A DNA stretch of 51,920 bases from contig JAWPGT010000119.1 in assembly GCA_034638255.1 (NCBI GenBank), forward strand, positions 1 through 51,920, written 5' to 3'. Position numbers and translations under genes: made by a program. Of this stretch, positions 24,952-35,691 are shown in pieces (position 1 is the first letter of the stretch; every line of letters begins with the position of its first letter). Under the pieces are notes generated by a model. That model was not told where the DNA came from. It worked only from the letters and a program-made list of their open reading frames with translations, and made no database searches. This DNA comes from Coprinus comatus. Its lineage: Eukaryota > Basidiomycota > Agaricomycetes > Agaricales > Agaricaceae.

Positions 24952-25539
24952 TCACAGGCTGGACGAGAGGTAAGAACTAATACGCGTCAACAGCATGAGT
25001 GCTCGAAGGAGGTTGGGAACGATGATGGGAGGATTTGCAGTTTCGAGGCGAGTGAAATATGAAGTGAACGTTGCGATCTCGGCAGAAGGATCTGAAGAAC
25101 CAGATAACCTAAAGCCGTCCGCTTTTGCCCACACCTCGAATGCAGTTCCTGCATTAAATGTGCCGTAGGTCATTTGCAAATGTTCCCAAAGTTCAAAAGA
25201 ATAGATTCTACCATGATTCAACATTTCATCGGAGATTTTAGAGTTGATTAATCCTAAGGCAAAAGCCTCAGCATTATCGAATTTAGTCTGTTCTTCATTG
25301 GAAATTTTCCATCTTGTACCAGTTTGGGCAGCGCGTGCGGGTGTGTCATCCGTAGCAGCTCTGGCAGGAATGGTATATTCTTCTGAATACGACTTTGGAC
25401 TCTGTTTCTGTAGGATGATTTGTCCTACAGAATAACCGTCAACAATGATCATGTTTGCACAGTTAATCAGTTTCATCGACCACATAGGGTAGTCGGCTGA
25501 ACCTTTGAGAATGGGCAACGTGGGGATGAGTGCGGTCAT
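24952..25539 (-). pseudogene. TE-C gag, truncated, no zinc knuckle
   Basis: The likely start is the ATG at 25539 (MTALIPTLPILKGSADYPMW), a typical copia Gag opening with a central helical capsid region (GLINSKISDEM..LWEHLQMTYG). The frame stops at TGA 24952-24954 soon after LLTRISSY. In related Gags a longer C-terminal part with a CCHC knuckle follows; none is readable here, and the next frame (pol) starts about 50 bases on. This suggests a deletion in the gag-pol junction. Confidence 0.75.
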
Positions 25540-25829
25540 GATGATGAATTGGAGATAGGAATCTACAACAAAACACATGTTAGCCTCATGTTGTAAGTTG
25601 CACATACGTGCACCAGCAACAGTTCTGCGAGCTTTCCGTCTAACCGAGTACGGTAGTATGGAGCAAGCATCACACCAGAGAGGGAGAGACGAAATCTCTG
25701 AGGGCCTGGAACAGGACTCAATCTCTCCAGGTTGGTTGACGTGAACCACACGTTTCCGAGAGTGAGATGACTTAACATGCTGAGAAGCTATGTGTCTCGT
25801 CGAACTCAAGGATCCATACTGGCTAGTCG

Positions 25830-25841
25830 GGGCCCATAACC
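25830..25841 (-). promoter_or_regulatory. TE-C primer binding site, initiator tRNA-Met anticodon arm type
   Basis: The - strand reads GGTTATGGGCCC directly after the LTR. This is the complement of GGGCCCAUAACC, the anticodon stem-loop of eukaryotic initiator tRNA-Met as I know it. Copia-type elements are known to prime from an internally cleaved half-tRNA, so a match to the anticodon arm instead of the 3' end fits. Confidence 0.75.
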
Positions 25842-26222
25842 TGTTGAAAGCAACACGTATGCATGTAGACATAGCAATATAATGATACGCACGAAGTGGT
25901 AGTTAGTATGTTTGCTTGGTGGAGAGAATAGAGTGTAAGAGAACTTGATAGTTCGAGAACTGTTTAATACAAGAGAGAAAGTACACTACTTATATGATAA
26001 TTAAGTGGTCCGTGCTACGACTAGAAAGGAGTCAGGTGTCTACTACGTGTCAGGTAATTATACATGAAACAGGAGTTGATACAGGAGTTGAAACACATAG
26101 GTGAAACGCTAACTACAACCAATAAGGAGCTGCCACATAATGCAAAGCGTAATGGAACGATGAAAGTAAAACGAAATGAAAATGTCATGTGACTATCTAA
26201 TAATAGTCCGTATTTTCCAACA
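25842..26222 (-). repeat. TE-C 5' LTR (381 bp)
   Basis: Same ends and length as the left copy. On the - strand it is followed at once by the primer binding site. A long - strand open frame crosses from this LTR into gag, but the credible gag ATG is inside the element at 25539. Confidence 0.95.
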
Positions 26223-26567
26223 AGACCATGGGTCAACCCCAGATTGCCGCCTAACCGAGTCACCTATCGAGATGAACAAGACAACCGCCGAGTAGATGAA
26301 ATCTGCCACCCCTCCCAGTTCCTACACTGCATTTCACATACTCCTCCTCTTTGGGAAATCCCCACTTCAGCAGTACGCCACCCTCTTCCTGCCAGACCAC
26401 CCACTCCGCTGCCCGCCTACCAAACTCGACCCTCTCGCTATGACAGATGTGTCTAAATGTGGACCTATTTTCTTTGAGTACTTTTCCTTTCCTTCTTATT
26501 TTCGTCTGGACTACTACCTTGAACTATTATTTATGAACTATGGACTAGTTCTCTAGAAAGGGGATAA

Positions 26568-27099
26568 TGTTACGGTTTCATATTTATCACGACTAATCAT
26601 TAGAACTAATGATGGACGATAGTGTACTTTCTCTTACTCGTTTCACATAGCCTTGGACTACTGTTTCGTATAGCCTCGGACTAGTACTTTCTACGGACTT
26701 CCACTTGTTGTTTCACTCACTGTTTCAGCTGTAGATAGTTTCACTCTCCTGTCTCACATGTATCAAGCATAGCCTACAACCTGTACTCGTAGTTGTATAA
26801 ATACATGGACAGTGACAGAGATTAAGCCTCAGCTTAATACTCTCATTGCCTCTCTTGTTCTCTCTGCTATCTCGCTCTCTGTCCTCTGCCTGATAACCCC
26901 AGAACTCGGAGTCAGCTCTAACTCTTGCACGAACGACTTATTAGTAAGGAACACCTGTGATCTACAGTCTGAGTACTGTGGAGGTCGTCCCCTGAAAGTA
27001 GTCTCAGTAAGAGTAGACGTTCTCCTCCTACGAGCACCTCAAAGAGGTCCATCGTAGCATCGTCTATACCGAAACGGAGGTACAGGCAAGATCATAACA
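26568..27099 (+). repeat. TE-B 3' LTR (532 bp)
   Basis: It starts TGTTACGG after the purine tract and ends GATCATAACA, followed by the AGGGA duplication. It carries A at 26845 where the 5' copy has G (CpG to CpA). Confidence 0.95.
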
Positions 27100-30000
27100 A
27101 GGGACATTCTTTAACGAACTAAGTACACATGCGGGAAATATGCCAATACCATTTGATAACACCACCCTAACACAATTCTTCGTAGGAGGACTACCGAAAA
27201 CATTAAGAGATGAACTGATTGTGAGCATAGGTTTACAACCAGAAATACACCCACTAGAAGAATTCTGAAAATATGCAATCGCCTACGAATCATGCACAGA
27301 ACTGAGTAATACATTAGGGGAACTATGGGGGCCAGAAGCACTTATGACGTATGGACAGCAACAAAGATATAAACAACGATCATCACAATGGAAAACACCA
27401 CGATATAACAACTATAACAACCATAATAACCAAGAAAACAATGAACATAATAACCAAGTTGACAACAACAAACCACCAAATAATCAAAAGAACAAGCAAA
27501 GTAATAACACCGACAAAGAAAAAGGTGACAACTCCACAAAAAAGCAGTCAGAAAGGAACAATAATGTAAAATGCTTTATATGTGGAAACAACCACTTTGC
27601 AAATCAATGCCCAAAACGAAACAACCGAATTCAAATGAAAGCAATACATAGTGATGATGAGGAAGAACAATCTCCAACAGAAGAACAAGGAATTTATGAT
27701 AGCGATAATGATGCCTACCAATACGACTCAAACAAGGATGAAACAGAAGAAATTACACTAGAAATACTAGACACAGGAAGCATAATAGGATATGATGATG
27801 ACGACAATGAACATCTAAGAAGTATGACAGTGATATCAGGAACCAAAACAACAAACGAAGAAACAAACGAACCTGAAACGATGAGAGCAACAACAGTCAT
27901 GATTAACAAAACACAAAACAAAGAGAACCTAGAGGCAAAAATCCGAAAAATAAAATTATCAAAGCACAAAGAAAAAATCATGAGACCTCAGGCAACAGAA
28001 GACGAAAAACTATGCCTAGCATCATACGTAAACATAAACAGAACTGACGCCTGGACATTATGGGACTCTGGAAGTACAACCACGGGAATAACACCAATGT
28101 TCGCTGAAATAGCAAAAATATCAGTGCATGAATTAATCGACCCACACGTGTTACAACTTGGAACAGTAGGTAGTCAATCAGGGATAAAATATGGAACACA
28201 TGCCGAAGTACAAATAGGAAAGACAAAGACAACGACCTACATGGACATAGCAAACTTCGACAGATACGATATGATAGCAGGGACACCGTTTATGCGACAA
28301 AATAAAGTGAAGCTAGACTTTGAAGACAACACCATACAAATCAACAATGAAAAAATACCAGCATTGTTGATAATCAAGAAGGAAGGAGACTCACGAACAC
28401 GAAGATATCGAAGTACTGAAAAGGTTCAACATTGACTAGCTGAAGAGAAACTCAGTGGAGGAAATAAAGATGACCAAAGACAATGGAAAGCTACAAATAA
28501 CAATACCAAGAAAAGTACAGAAATAATACGACCCAACCTAGATGAATACCTCTTCTATGACCCTCGAATGCCAAAAGAATGGAACCAAATGATACACGAC
28601 ATGAGCCAAACAACTACCAACCGACTTACCCAAAGCGTATATAGACAACCGAAAACTGATGATATACTACAAACCCAAAAATTTCAAGATACAAAAACTG
28701 CGAAAAGTTTACACATGTACTGACTGAACACCGAACCACATAAGAATGATAAATACAAATATGACTTTGAAAGAAAAATAAAGAAACCACCAGATAGAAT
28801 AATAGAAGATCCACGAATAGAAAACTTACGAAAACAATGGTTTGAAAATTACAAAGATATAATGAATGGCACACCAAACCAGCTACCACCGATGAGGGAT
28901 GTCAACCATGAAATAAACTTAATAGACGAAAGGAAACAATATAAATACCACTTGCCCCAATGCCCAAATGCAATGAAAGGACAATTCCGTGAAAAAATGA
29001 ACAAATACTTAGATGCAGGATGGTGGGAATACAAACCAGCAAGTCAAGCAGCCCCCCTACTATGCATAGTGAAAAAAGATGGCAAACTCAGAACAGTAAT
29101 TGACGCACGACAAAGAAATGACAACACAATAAAAGATGTGACACCACTGCCAGACCAAGAAACAATACGAGAAGACGTGGCAGCAGCAAAATACCGATCA
29201 AAAATAGACCTATCAGATGCGTATGAACAAGTACGCATAATGGCACAAGACATCGACAAGACAGCATTTGCAACAATATCAGGAACATGCATAAGTAACA
29301 TCATGCAACAAGGCGACTGTAATGCACCAGCTACCTTCCAAAGACTAATGACATATATCTTCAGGGATATAATAGGGATATACGTACACATATACCTAGA
29401 CGACATATTTATATACTCAAACTCAATAGAGGATCACGAAAAACACTTAAAAACGGTATTTGACAGACTACGAAAAGAACAATTATACATCAAAGCATCC
29501 AAATGTGAACTATATGCCAAGGAAATAGATTGCCTTGGACACAAAATAAATGATCAAGGAATTCACCCGGATACAGATAAATTATCAAAAATACGTGACT
29601 GGAAAATACCACGGAACTATAACGACATACAACGATTTGTAGGACTCATCAACTACCTAGCAAACTTCTTACCAAACATAGCAATGTACACTGGACCACT
29701 AATGTCAATAACGCAAAATGGGACCCCATTCCATTGGAGACCACTGCACCAAAGATACTTCGACATGATAAAACACATATGTCAAAAAACACCGATATTA
29801 AAACCAATAAACACAAAATCAGATGAACCTATATGGGTCATATGTGACACGTCAAAAACAGGGATAGGAGCTATGTATGGACAAGGATCAACATGGAACA
29901 AATGCCGCCCAGCGGGACTAATGTCAAAAAAATTCACACCAGCACAGCAAAACTATGCAGTTCACAAAATGGAAACATTAGCAATACTGGAAGCACTCAC

Positions 30001-31973
30001 AAAATGGGAAGATAAACTGACAGGAGTACCAATACATATCATAACAGACCATAAAGTGTTAGAATTCTTTAACACACAATCACAACTATCACGACGACAG
30101 TATAGATGGACAGAATACATGGCACGTTTCCATTTTGATATCACATACATCAAAGGAGAGCAGAACAAAATCGCCGACTGCCTGAGTAGATACTTCGAAA
30201 GTGATTCACCATCTGAAGTTGCAGAACCACATGACTATGTCAGCGTGGACAAGAAAATGGACCCAACAGGTGAAGACTTACCATCGCTACGCACATACGA
30301 AATTAATCAGAAAGTAATCGAAATACGAGCAATGGTGACAAGGGGAATAAAGAAATGGACCCAACTCAGGGAACAAAGAGAGGAACGCAAAAAAGAAGCT
30401 GCAATCTTAAATGAATTACAAAATGAAGAACATGAACAGAACCAAAATACAATAACTAAAGAATCATCAAAGGAAACCATGGACCAAACAATGATAACCA
30501 AAATAACGACAAATGAACTACAAAAAGGATATGAAGCAGACAAACTATTCCGAACTATACTAGAAAAACCCCATGACAATGCAAAAACATTCAAGATAAA
30601 AAACAACATTATATACACCCGAAATACGCATGGAGATGAAGTAACATGCATACCAAATGATCGAAAAATGATAACAAGCATAATAGAAAATGGACACAAG
30701 ATAGTAGGCCACTTTGGAGAATTGAAAACAAGTGACTATATACGACGATGGTACTGGTGGCCAGGAATGGCCAAAGATATAAGAGAATTCTGTAAATCTT
30801 GCTCAACATGTCAAACGTCAAAAGTACCAAATAACAAACCAACTGGAAAGACACATGCATTACCAATACCAAGCCAACCATGGGAATCCATAGGTATGGA
30901 CTTCATAGGCCCATTTCCAGAATCAAAAGGGTATGATTACCTATGGGTAATAATTTGCCGACTAACGAGCATGGTCCACCTAATACCGATGAAAACAACA
31001 AATACTGCAGAAGAACTATCTTGGATCTATGTGAAGGAAATAGTTCGGCTACATGGACTACCAAAATTGATAGTAAGCGATAGGGACTCAAAGTTTACAT
31101 CCAAATGGTGGAAGGAAACCCACAGAATTCTGGGAACGAAATTATTAATGTCAACCTCATTCCATCCCCAAACGGACGGACAAACAGAACGCGCCAACAG
31201 GAACATTGGCCAAATTCTGAGGGCAACGGTTCGACACGATCAGAGAAATTGGGTGGATAAACTACCCTTAGTAGAATTCGCAATAAATTGCAGCATATCA
31301 GAAACAACGAAATATACACCATTTGAGCTAAATAACGGATACCTACCACGAATGATAAAAGAAATAGGCCCAGACCAACAAATCCCAAAAGGCATACAGG
31401 AATTTGCAAAAACAGCATTATTAAACCTAGCAGAAGCACATGACGCCATAATAGAAGCAAGAACATTCCAAACAGCACAATCTAATAGACGAAAAAGACA
31501 AGAACCCAAGATTATGGTAGACGACCTCGTGTATCTATCAACAAAGAACATCAAACTCCCAAGAAACCGAACAACGAAGCTGTGTCCTAAATACATTGGC
31601 CCATATAAAGTAGTGGAAGCAAGACCAGAAACATCCAACTACACACTAGAACTGCCAGCATCATTAAAAGCACGACACATACACCCAACATTTCATGTAA
31701 ACTTACTGAAACCATACATACCCAATAATGATGCATTATTCCCTGACCGAAATGAACCGGAACCTTATGATTTTGGAGCCGCAGATGACCAGGAATGGTA
31801 CGTTGAAGAAATCGTAGGCCATCGAAAGAAGGGAAGAGTAATAGAATTTGAAGTCAGATGGACAATGGGCGACACCACATGGGAATCATTGAACACATGC
31901 AAAGACCTTGCAGCACTAGACAGATACCTAACACTACACGGAACAAACAACGTAAGAAAACTGCCATTACGAA

Positions 31974-33875
31974 ATGAAAAATGAACACCCACACGAAGAA
32001 TATAAAATAACGATAGGAAAGGAAGACATGACAACCAACTTACTCAACTCACCGCACACCCACGACATGAGCACCACCAACAGCAACAACAACGAAAACA
32101 GCTTGTTGAGATGGGATGAGATCGTTGAAAGGGAGGAGGGGGGAGGAGTAGTGAGGAGCACCACACGAACGAGACTGCAGAACATTGGAATAACCAACAA
32201 CGACGAACCATTAACAATAATTGAATTATTGTTAGACAAAATTGAACTCATCACAAACGAACAAACTAACAGACCAACGAAAAAGAGACTGGTTGAACGT
32301 ATTACTCCAAATCACAATATCAGTAAATCAACTATACACCCATTTTTCACGAGTGCCAACAGCGGAGCCACCAGCAGCACATCGAATATACACCCATTCT
32401 TCACTAGTAGTAACCAATCCATCTACTACGGCACCCCGGCCAGCTACAAGTATGACAGGGAAGCCAGAGTAGAAGTGAGGGGAGATACACCACCAAGCAA
32501 CTTACGCGGATGGGAAACATTCAAATGAGATAATATTACCGAACGACACAACAACATGCGAGGCATGCTAACCTACCACTGCTACTATTCCCAACTTAGC
32601 AATATCGTATACACCGGGAACCTAGCAAAAGCTGCTGCTCGATATGAGAAAAACACTCGAACACCATTTATACCTAACCCACGACACCCAATATACTTCA
32701 CATCCCCACGAGGTCTACCAACAACCATAATGGAGGCGCAAGGATTGATGACACTCATGACCGACACCACCCAGGAGTTAGGATTCATCAGGGCAGAAAG
32801 TTATGTTCTGTTGTTCGAACTATACTGTATAGCCCGCCGAGTAACCGAAGACCTCCGAGACGAACCTATGCGATGGATCATCACCACTGACTTTGACCCT
32901 ATTAGGGATATGCCTGACATTGACCTAAGCGACTTCCGACCACTTGGAGCGATCTGGAAATGGCTATCCCACTTTCCCTATCCCACTGAACAAACTCTAC
33001 CCAAGATGGACATATACAAACTACTCCATGTCGATCTACACACAGAAGTTCTACTATACCAAAGTCACCCTGGGACTGGACAATCAATCCCTGGCATAGC
33101 CATTGACCAGATGCTCAGAGTCGATCGGCGATCTGTATTCGGGCACGGACTGGCCAGGCTATTATGCTACTCAGACAACCGCAAACGACATGCCGAATTT
33201 AGTAAATTCTTCGCCTTCGTCGTAGCACGAGCACGGGTATATTGCGAATACATAGCATACCACCACCAGGACATCTTCCATCCCATCACTGGACCAAGGT
33301 ACCGCCTATTCCCTATCAACCTGGATCAACACACAGATGAACCTATAACTGAAAGGATGGTACTGGTAGTACTCGCCCACAATTGTATCCCTGTTGAATG
33401 GATCGACCATGCTTACACCTATGGAATTCGCTACTTGGAGCATCTATACTACCATTCTACCACTACTGACAACCATGAACTTGACGAAGTTGACGATGAC
33501 CGACTTAGGCGAATCTTAGCCACCAACGAAATACCTCAATCCATCCCCGGACTTGACGGCTGGCGAGACCCCACTCCCAATGATATTAGCTGTGTAAACT
33601 ACTCATTGGAAGTCCATTCTCAACATACGGACGAAGACCCAAGAGGAAATTATGGATGGATAACTGCTGGTGAAGACGCCATATTTGAAAGGATACCAAG
33701 TCGAGCTTACCCCGACACTCCGCCATTGTCTACCTCACCTAGTACCTACGAAACAACCCCACCCCCTGACGACACTGACTTACCTCCCTATTCAAACGAA
33801 CCCCCTTCCCCTGGTCGGATGACACCTATCGAGGATCGGGTTGACTTCAAACCTTCACCATACCCCGATTACTAA
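31974..33875 (+). pseudogene. TE-A ORF3: uncharacterised post-pol ORF overlapping the pol stop
   Basis: The ATG at 31974 overlaps the end of pol (TGA 31982-31984) by 11 bases in another frame. The frame runs 634 codons to TAA at 33873-33875, broken once by TGA at 32526-32528. The N-terminal third is low-complexity, rich in Asn, Thr and Ser, with IHPFFTS repeated. The middle is helical and hydrophobic-polar (about 32556-33500). The C terminus is Pro-rich (TTPPPDDTDLPPYSNEPPSPG). There is no signal peptide, clear membrane span, zinc knuckle or known enzyme motif, so it does not look like an envelope protein. Base composition shifts from A-rich to balanced after about 32540. Function unknown. 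Confidence 0.7.
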
Positions 33876-33934
33876 TGTTTGACGTCCTAGTTATGATTAT
33901 GTTTGAGACCACTACGTAGTCTAATGGGGGAGTG
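33876..33934 (+). other. TE-A 3' untranslated region with polypurine tract
   Basis: This is a short stretch between the ORF3 stop and the 3' LTR. AATGGGGGAGTG (33923-33934) directly abuts TGTAAC and is the likely plus-strand primer site. Confidence 0.7.
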
Positions 33935-34140
33935 TGTAACGGCGCCCTACTGATAATCACATTATATTGTTGTTTATTTGCACCGTATAAATAACAATAT
34001 ACACGAGCACATATATACCAGTAGCTAGTTACGTAGTAGGCATCTTTTACACTTCTTCCATCGTAATACACAATACGTGCAGATTTACTCTGTTGTGCGA
34101 ATTAGTGTAAGAACACCTTGTAAACCGCCATACAGTTACA
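33935..34140 (+). repeat. TE-A 3' LTR (206 bp, internally deleted U3)
   Basis: It starts TGTAACGG and ends CAGTTACA, and is followed by the CCACG duplication. It matches the 5' LTR at both ends but lacks 353 bp, joined at a single CGTAT just upstream of TATAAATA. The four base differences from the 5' copy are all C/T or G/A changes within CpG. The U3 direct and inverted repeats seen in the 5' LTR are absent. Confidence 0.9.
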
Positions 34141-35691
34141 CCACGTCATGTATTCGCCTACCAGCCTTGTTGCCTCAGACTTTGAATTTTGCAAGCCTCA
34201 TTAAAACAACTCAAGTATGTGCTTTTCTTTTCTCAAATACATATCTAATACATGAATATATATATCTCTAGGCATGACTACAAAACTCTTGCTATCCAGT
34301 TGAAAGCAGTTGGAGGTTTTATTTGGAAGGAACCTCTCTCATCACCCAAACCTCCAGCAAGTGAAGAAGAAATGCGCCAACTATTTTGGAAATCCAAATA
34401 CTGGACTAAATATACACAACAGCAAGAGTACAAGACATTAAAGCGAGGTCAAGACTCTACTGAGAATATCACTGGAAGATTCATTGTAAACAAAGATTAT
34501 GAACCTATTTCCAAAATTGAACTTGGCCATATTCATGCAGAAGCTCGTCAAATTTGGGCTGATCTGAAGTTAGAAGGATGGTTGGCTAGTGTTACGAAGT
34601 TTACTGAGATGGGGCATACTGCAGTTCAACACTATCGGGCATGTCTAGAAGAACAATTCCCTCTTCTTCATCTTGGTTCCAATCATTGGAAAGTGGATCA
34701 AATTGCTACAGACTGTTATCCAACTTGGAATGGAAAACCTTTGGATGAAGTGGAGGAGTCTAGTAACATGTTGAAGAGACATGCGAGTGAGATAGGAGGA
34801 AATGACTCTGCCGAAGAACTTCTTCCCCCTCCAAACCCAAAGAAAAAGGCTAAAAAATCAAAAACCACCAATACGTCTAGAGTCCAACTTCCCAACATTG
34901 AACAAAATCCATTTATCAATACTTCTTCTTCAAGCATTTTAGCTACCTCATCATTGACGACTTTATTCCCTACTCCTATTTCATTTCCTCAGCAAATTCA
35001 AACCTCAAATATGTCACAAGTAGTACATACAACTCAAGCTATTCCATTCCCAGTTCCTGTGACCACCAACCCCATTCAAACTCCAGTTCAAGCTGCAGTT
35101 CCTCCGACTGTTGCTATGCCAGATACAGAACCTACCATTGACAATACAGTATCCAACGCAAATAGTTCTGCTACGGAACCAACTCCTGCTGATACCAACT
35201 TCACTTCTGCTTCTGCCATTCCATTCCCATACCCTGAACAAACTCAAACTGAATCCAACAATGACTTAGGACCTACAAACCGACTTCTCCCCCCTATTCC
35301 TCCTTCACCTGCCCTAACACCTTCCTCTAATGCTCCTAAATCCCCTTTAGAGCCTGAAATCTACGATAGAACAACTTGTGAAGCAGCAGACTCTGGAAAA
35401 TACAAGCAAACTCATGTTTATCGACCAAAAACTAAACTAAACACTGCAGAGTATGTTAACACTATTGGTTTTATGCATATGTTCTAATGACTACAAATAG
35501 GGCCATATGTGGTGTGGAATGGAAGGCTACACAGCCTAAGGGAAAGGGGACATATGGCGAGTTTGTCGACTACTGGATTGACTTACCCAATCAAGCAAGA
35601 GAGGTAAGCTTCACAAGTACAATCATTATCATACAAACACTAATATATAAAAATTCTCTTATAGAAATACATTAATATTGCAGTATGTCTA

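Larger units (their letters stand above)
20238..26222 (-). mobile_element. TE-C: Ty1/copia LTR retrotransposon
   Basis: Two 381-bp LTRs are flanked by AGACC (20233-20237 and 26223-26227). Excision restores the TE-B ORF3 frame. The - strand order is LTR, tRNA primer site, gag, protease, integrase, RT, RNase H, polypurine tract (CTCCCCTTTT on +, 20619-20628), LTR. Integrase before RT is diagnostic of copia. The LTRs differ at a single base (20251 G vs 25855 A, a CpG site), making this the youngest LTR insertion in the window. Confidence 0.96.
18421..26456 (+). pseudogene. TE-B ORF3: post-pol ORF with two zinc knuckles, split by TE-C
   Basis: The ATG at 18421 overlaps the pol stop as ATGA. Joining 18421-20237 to 26228-26456 (TE-C and one AGACC removed) gives 682 codons ending TAA. 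It is interrupted only by TGA at 19339, 19507 and 19546. The N terminus is Ser/Thr/Pro-rich. A helical stretch lies around residues 200-300. Two tandem knuckles, CIVCGLVGHIGSSC and CRFCNTMGHYSWTC, lie at about residues 455-468 and 473-486, both C-x2-C-x4-H-x4-C. The rest is Pro/Arg-rich. The knuckles suggest single-stranded nucleic-acid binding, possibly a second Gag-like protein. I do not recognise a family. Confidence 0.75.
12140..27099 (+). mobile_element. TE-B: Ty3/gypsy chromovirus with zinc-knuckle ORF3, carrying nested TE-C
   Basis: Two 532-bp LTRs (TGTTACGG...GATCATAAYA) are flanked by AGGGA (12135-12139 and 27100-27104). Excising the element and one AGGGA restores the TE-A gag frame without a gap, which proves the boundaries. 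Without TE-C it is about 8.97 kb. Contents: LTR, repeat-rich leader, gag, pol with chromodomain, ORF3, polypurine tract AGAAAGGGGA (26555-26564), LTR. The LTRs differ at two positions only (12417 G vs 26845 A; 12670 T vs 27098 C), so insertion was recent. Confidence 0.95.
10492..31984 (+). pseudogene. TE-A gag-pol single frame, interrupted by TE-B and five TGA codons
   Basis: Joining 10492-12139 to 27105-31984 gives 2176 codons in one frame. Gag is Asn/Gln/Tyr-rich, then a capsid region, then a knuckle CFICGNNHFANQC with only three residues before His (C-x2-C-x3-H-x4-C). Protease shows LWDSGSTTTG near 28060. RT has KIDLSDAY and YLDDIFIY (29394). RNase H is followed by an HHCC domain, integrase D-D-E (GMDFIGPFP, SDRDSKF, DGQTERANR) and a chromodomain-like end (EWYVEEIVGH..EVRW). 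In-frame stops, all TGA, are at 11263, 12091, 27266, 28433 and 28721; no TAA or TAG occurs. The 28433 stop lies between protease and RT in the context TGA-CTA-G. Gag and pol sharing a frame differs from TE1, TE2 and TE-B, where pol is at -1. Confidence 0.9.
9845..34140 (+). mobile_element. TE-A: Ty3/gypsy chromovirus with extra post-pol ORF, carrying nested TE-B and TE-C
   Basis: LTRs start TGTAACGG and end in GTTACA, and are flanked by the 5-bp duplication CCACG (9840-9844 and 34141-34145). Removing TE-B leaves about 9.33 kb. Gag and pol are in one continuous frame, broken only by five TGA codons, and a further ORF follows pol. The + strand is strongly A-rich: a hand count of 29941-30000 gives 26 A, 14 C, 10 G and 10 T. 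LTR comparison over the shared 206 bp shows four differences, all CpG transitions, so this is the oldest of the three nested elements. Confidence 0.93.

Noticed and set aside
25540..25872. Upstream part of the long - strand frame over the TE-C LTR as the gag N terminus
   Set aside because: The first part is LTR and primer-site sequence with no Gag similarity; the typical copia Gag opening starts at 25539.
9116..28723. TGA as a recoded sense codon (for example selenocysteine or a variant code)
   Set aside because: The host genes (both P450s, F-box, SDR, mariner) read through without internal TGA, and no SECIS-like structure was noticed. CpG decay explains the pattern more simply.
27715..31638. 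Several hydrophobic - strand ORFs opposite TE-A pol
   Set aside because: They are shadows created by the A-rich + strand, giving Phe/Leu/Ser-rich antisense frames.
31974..33875. TE-A ORF3 as an envelope gene
   Set aside because: No signal peptide, no clear transmembrane segment, no cleavage site or cysteine pattern of an envelope protein.
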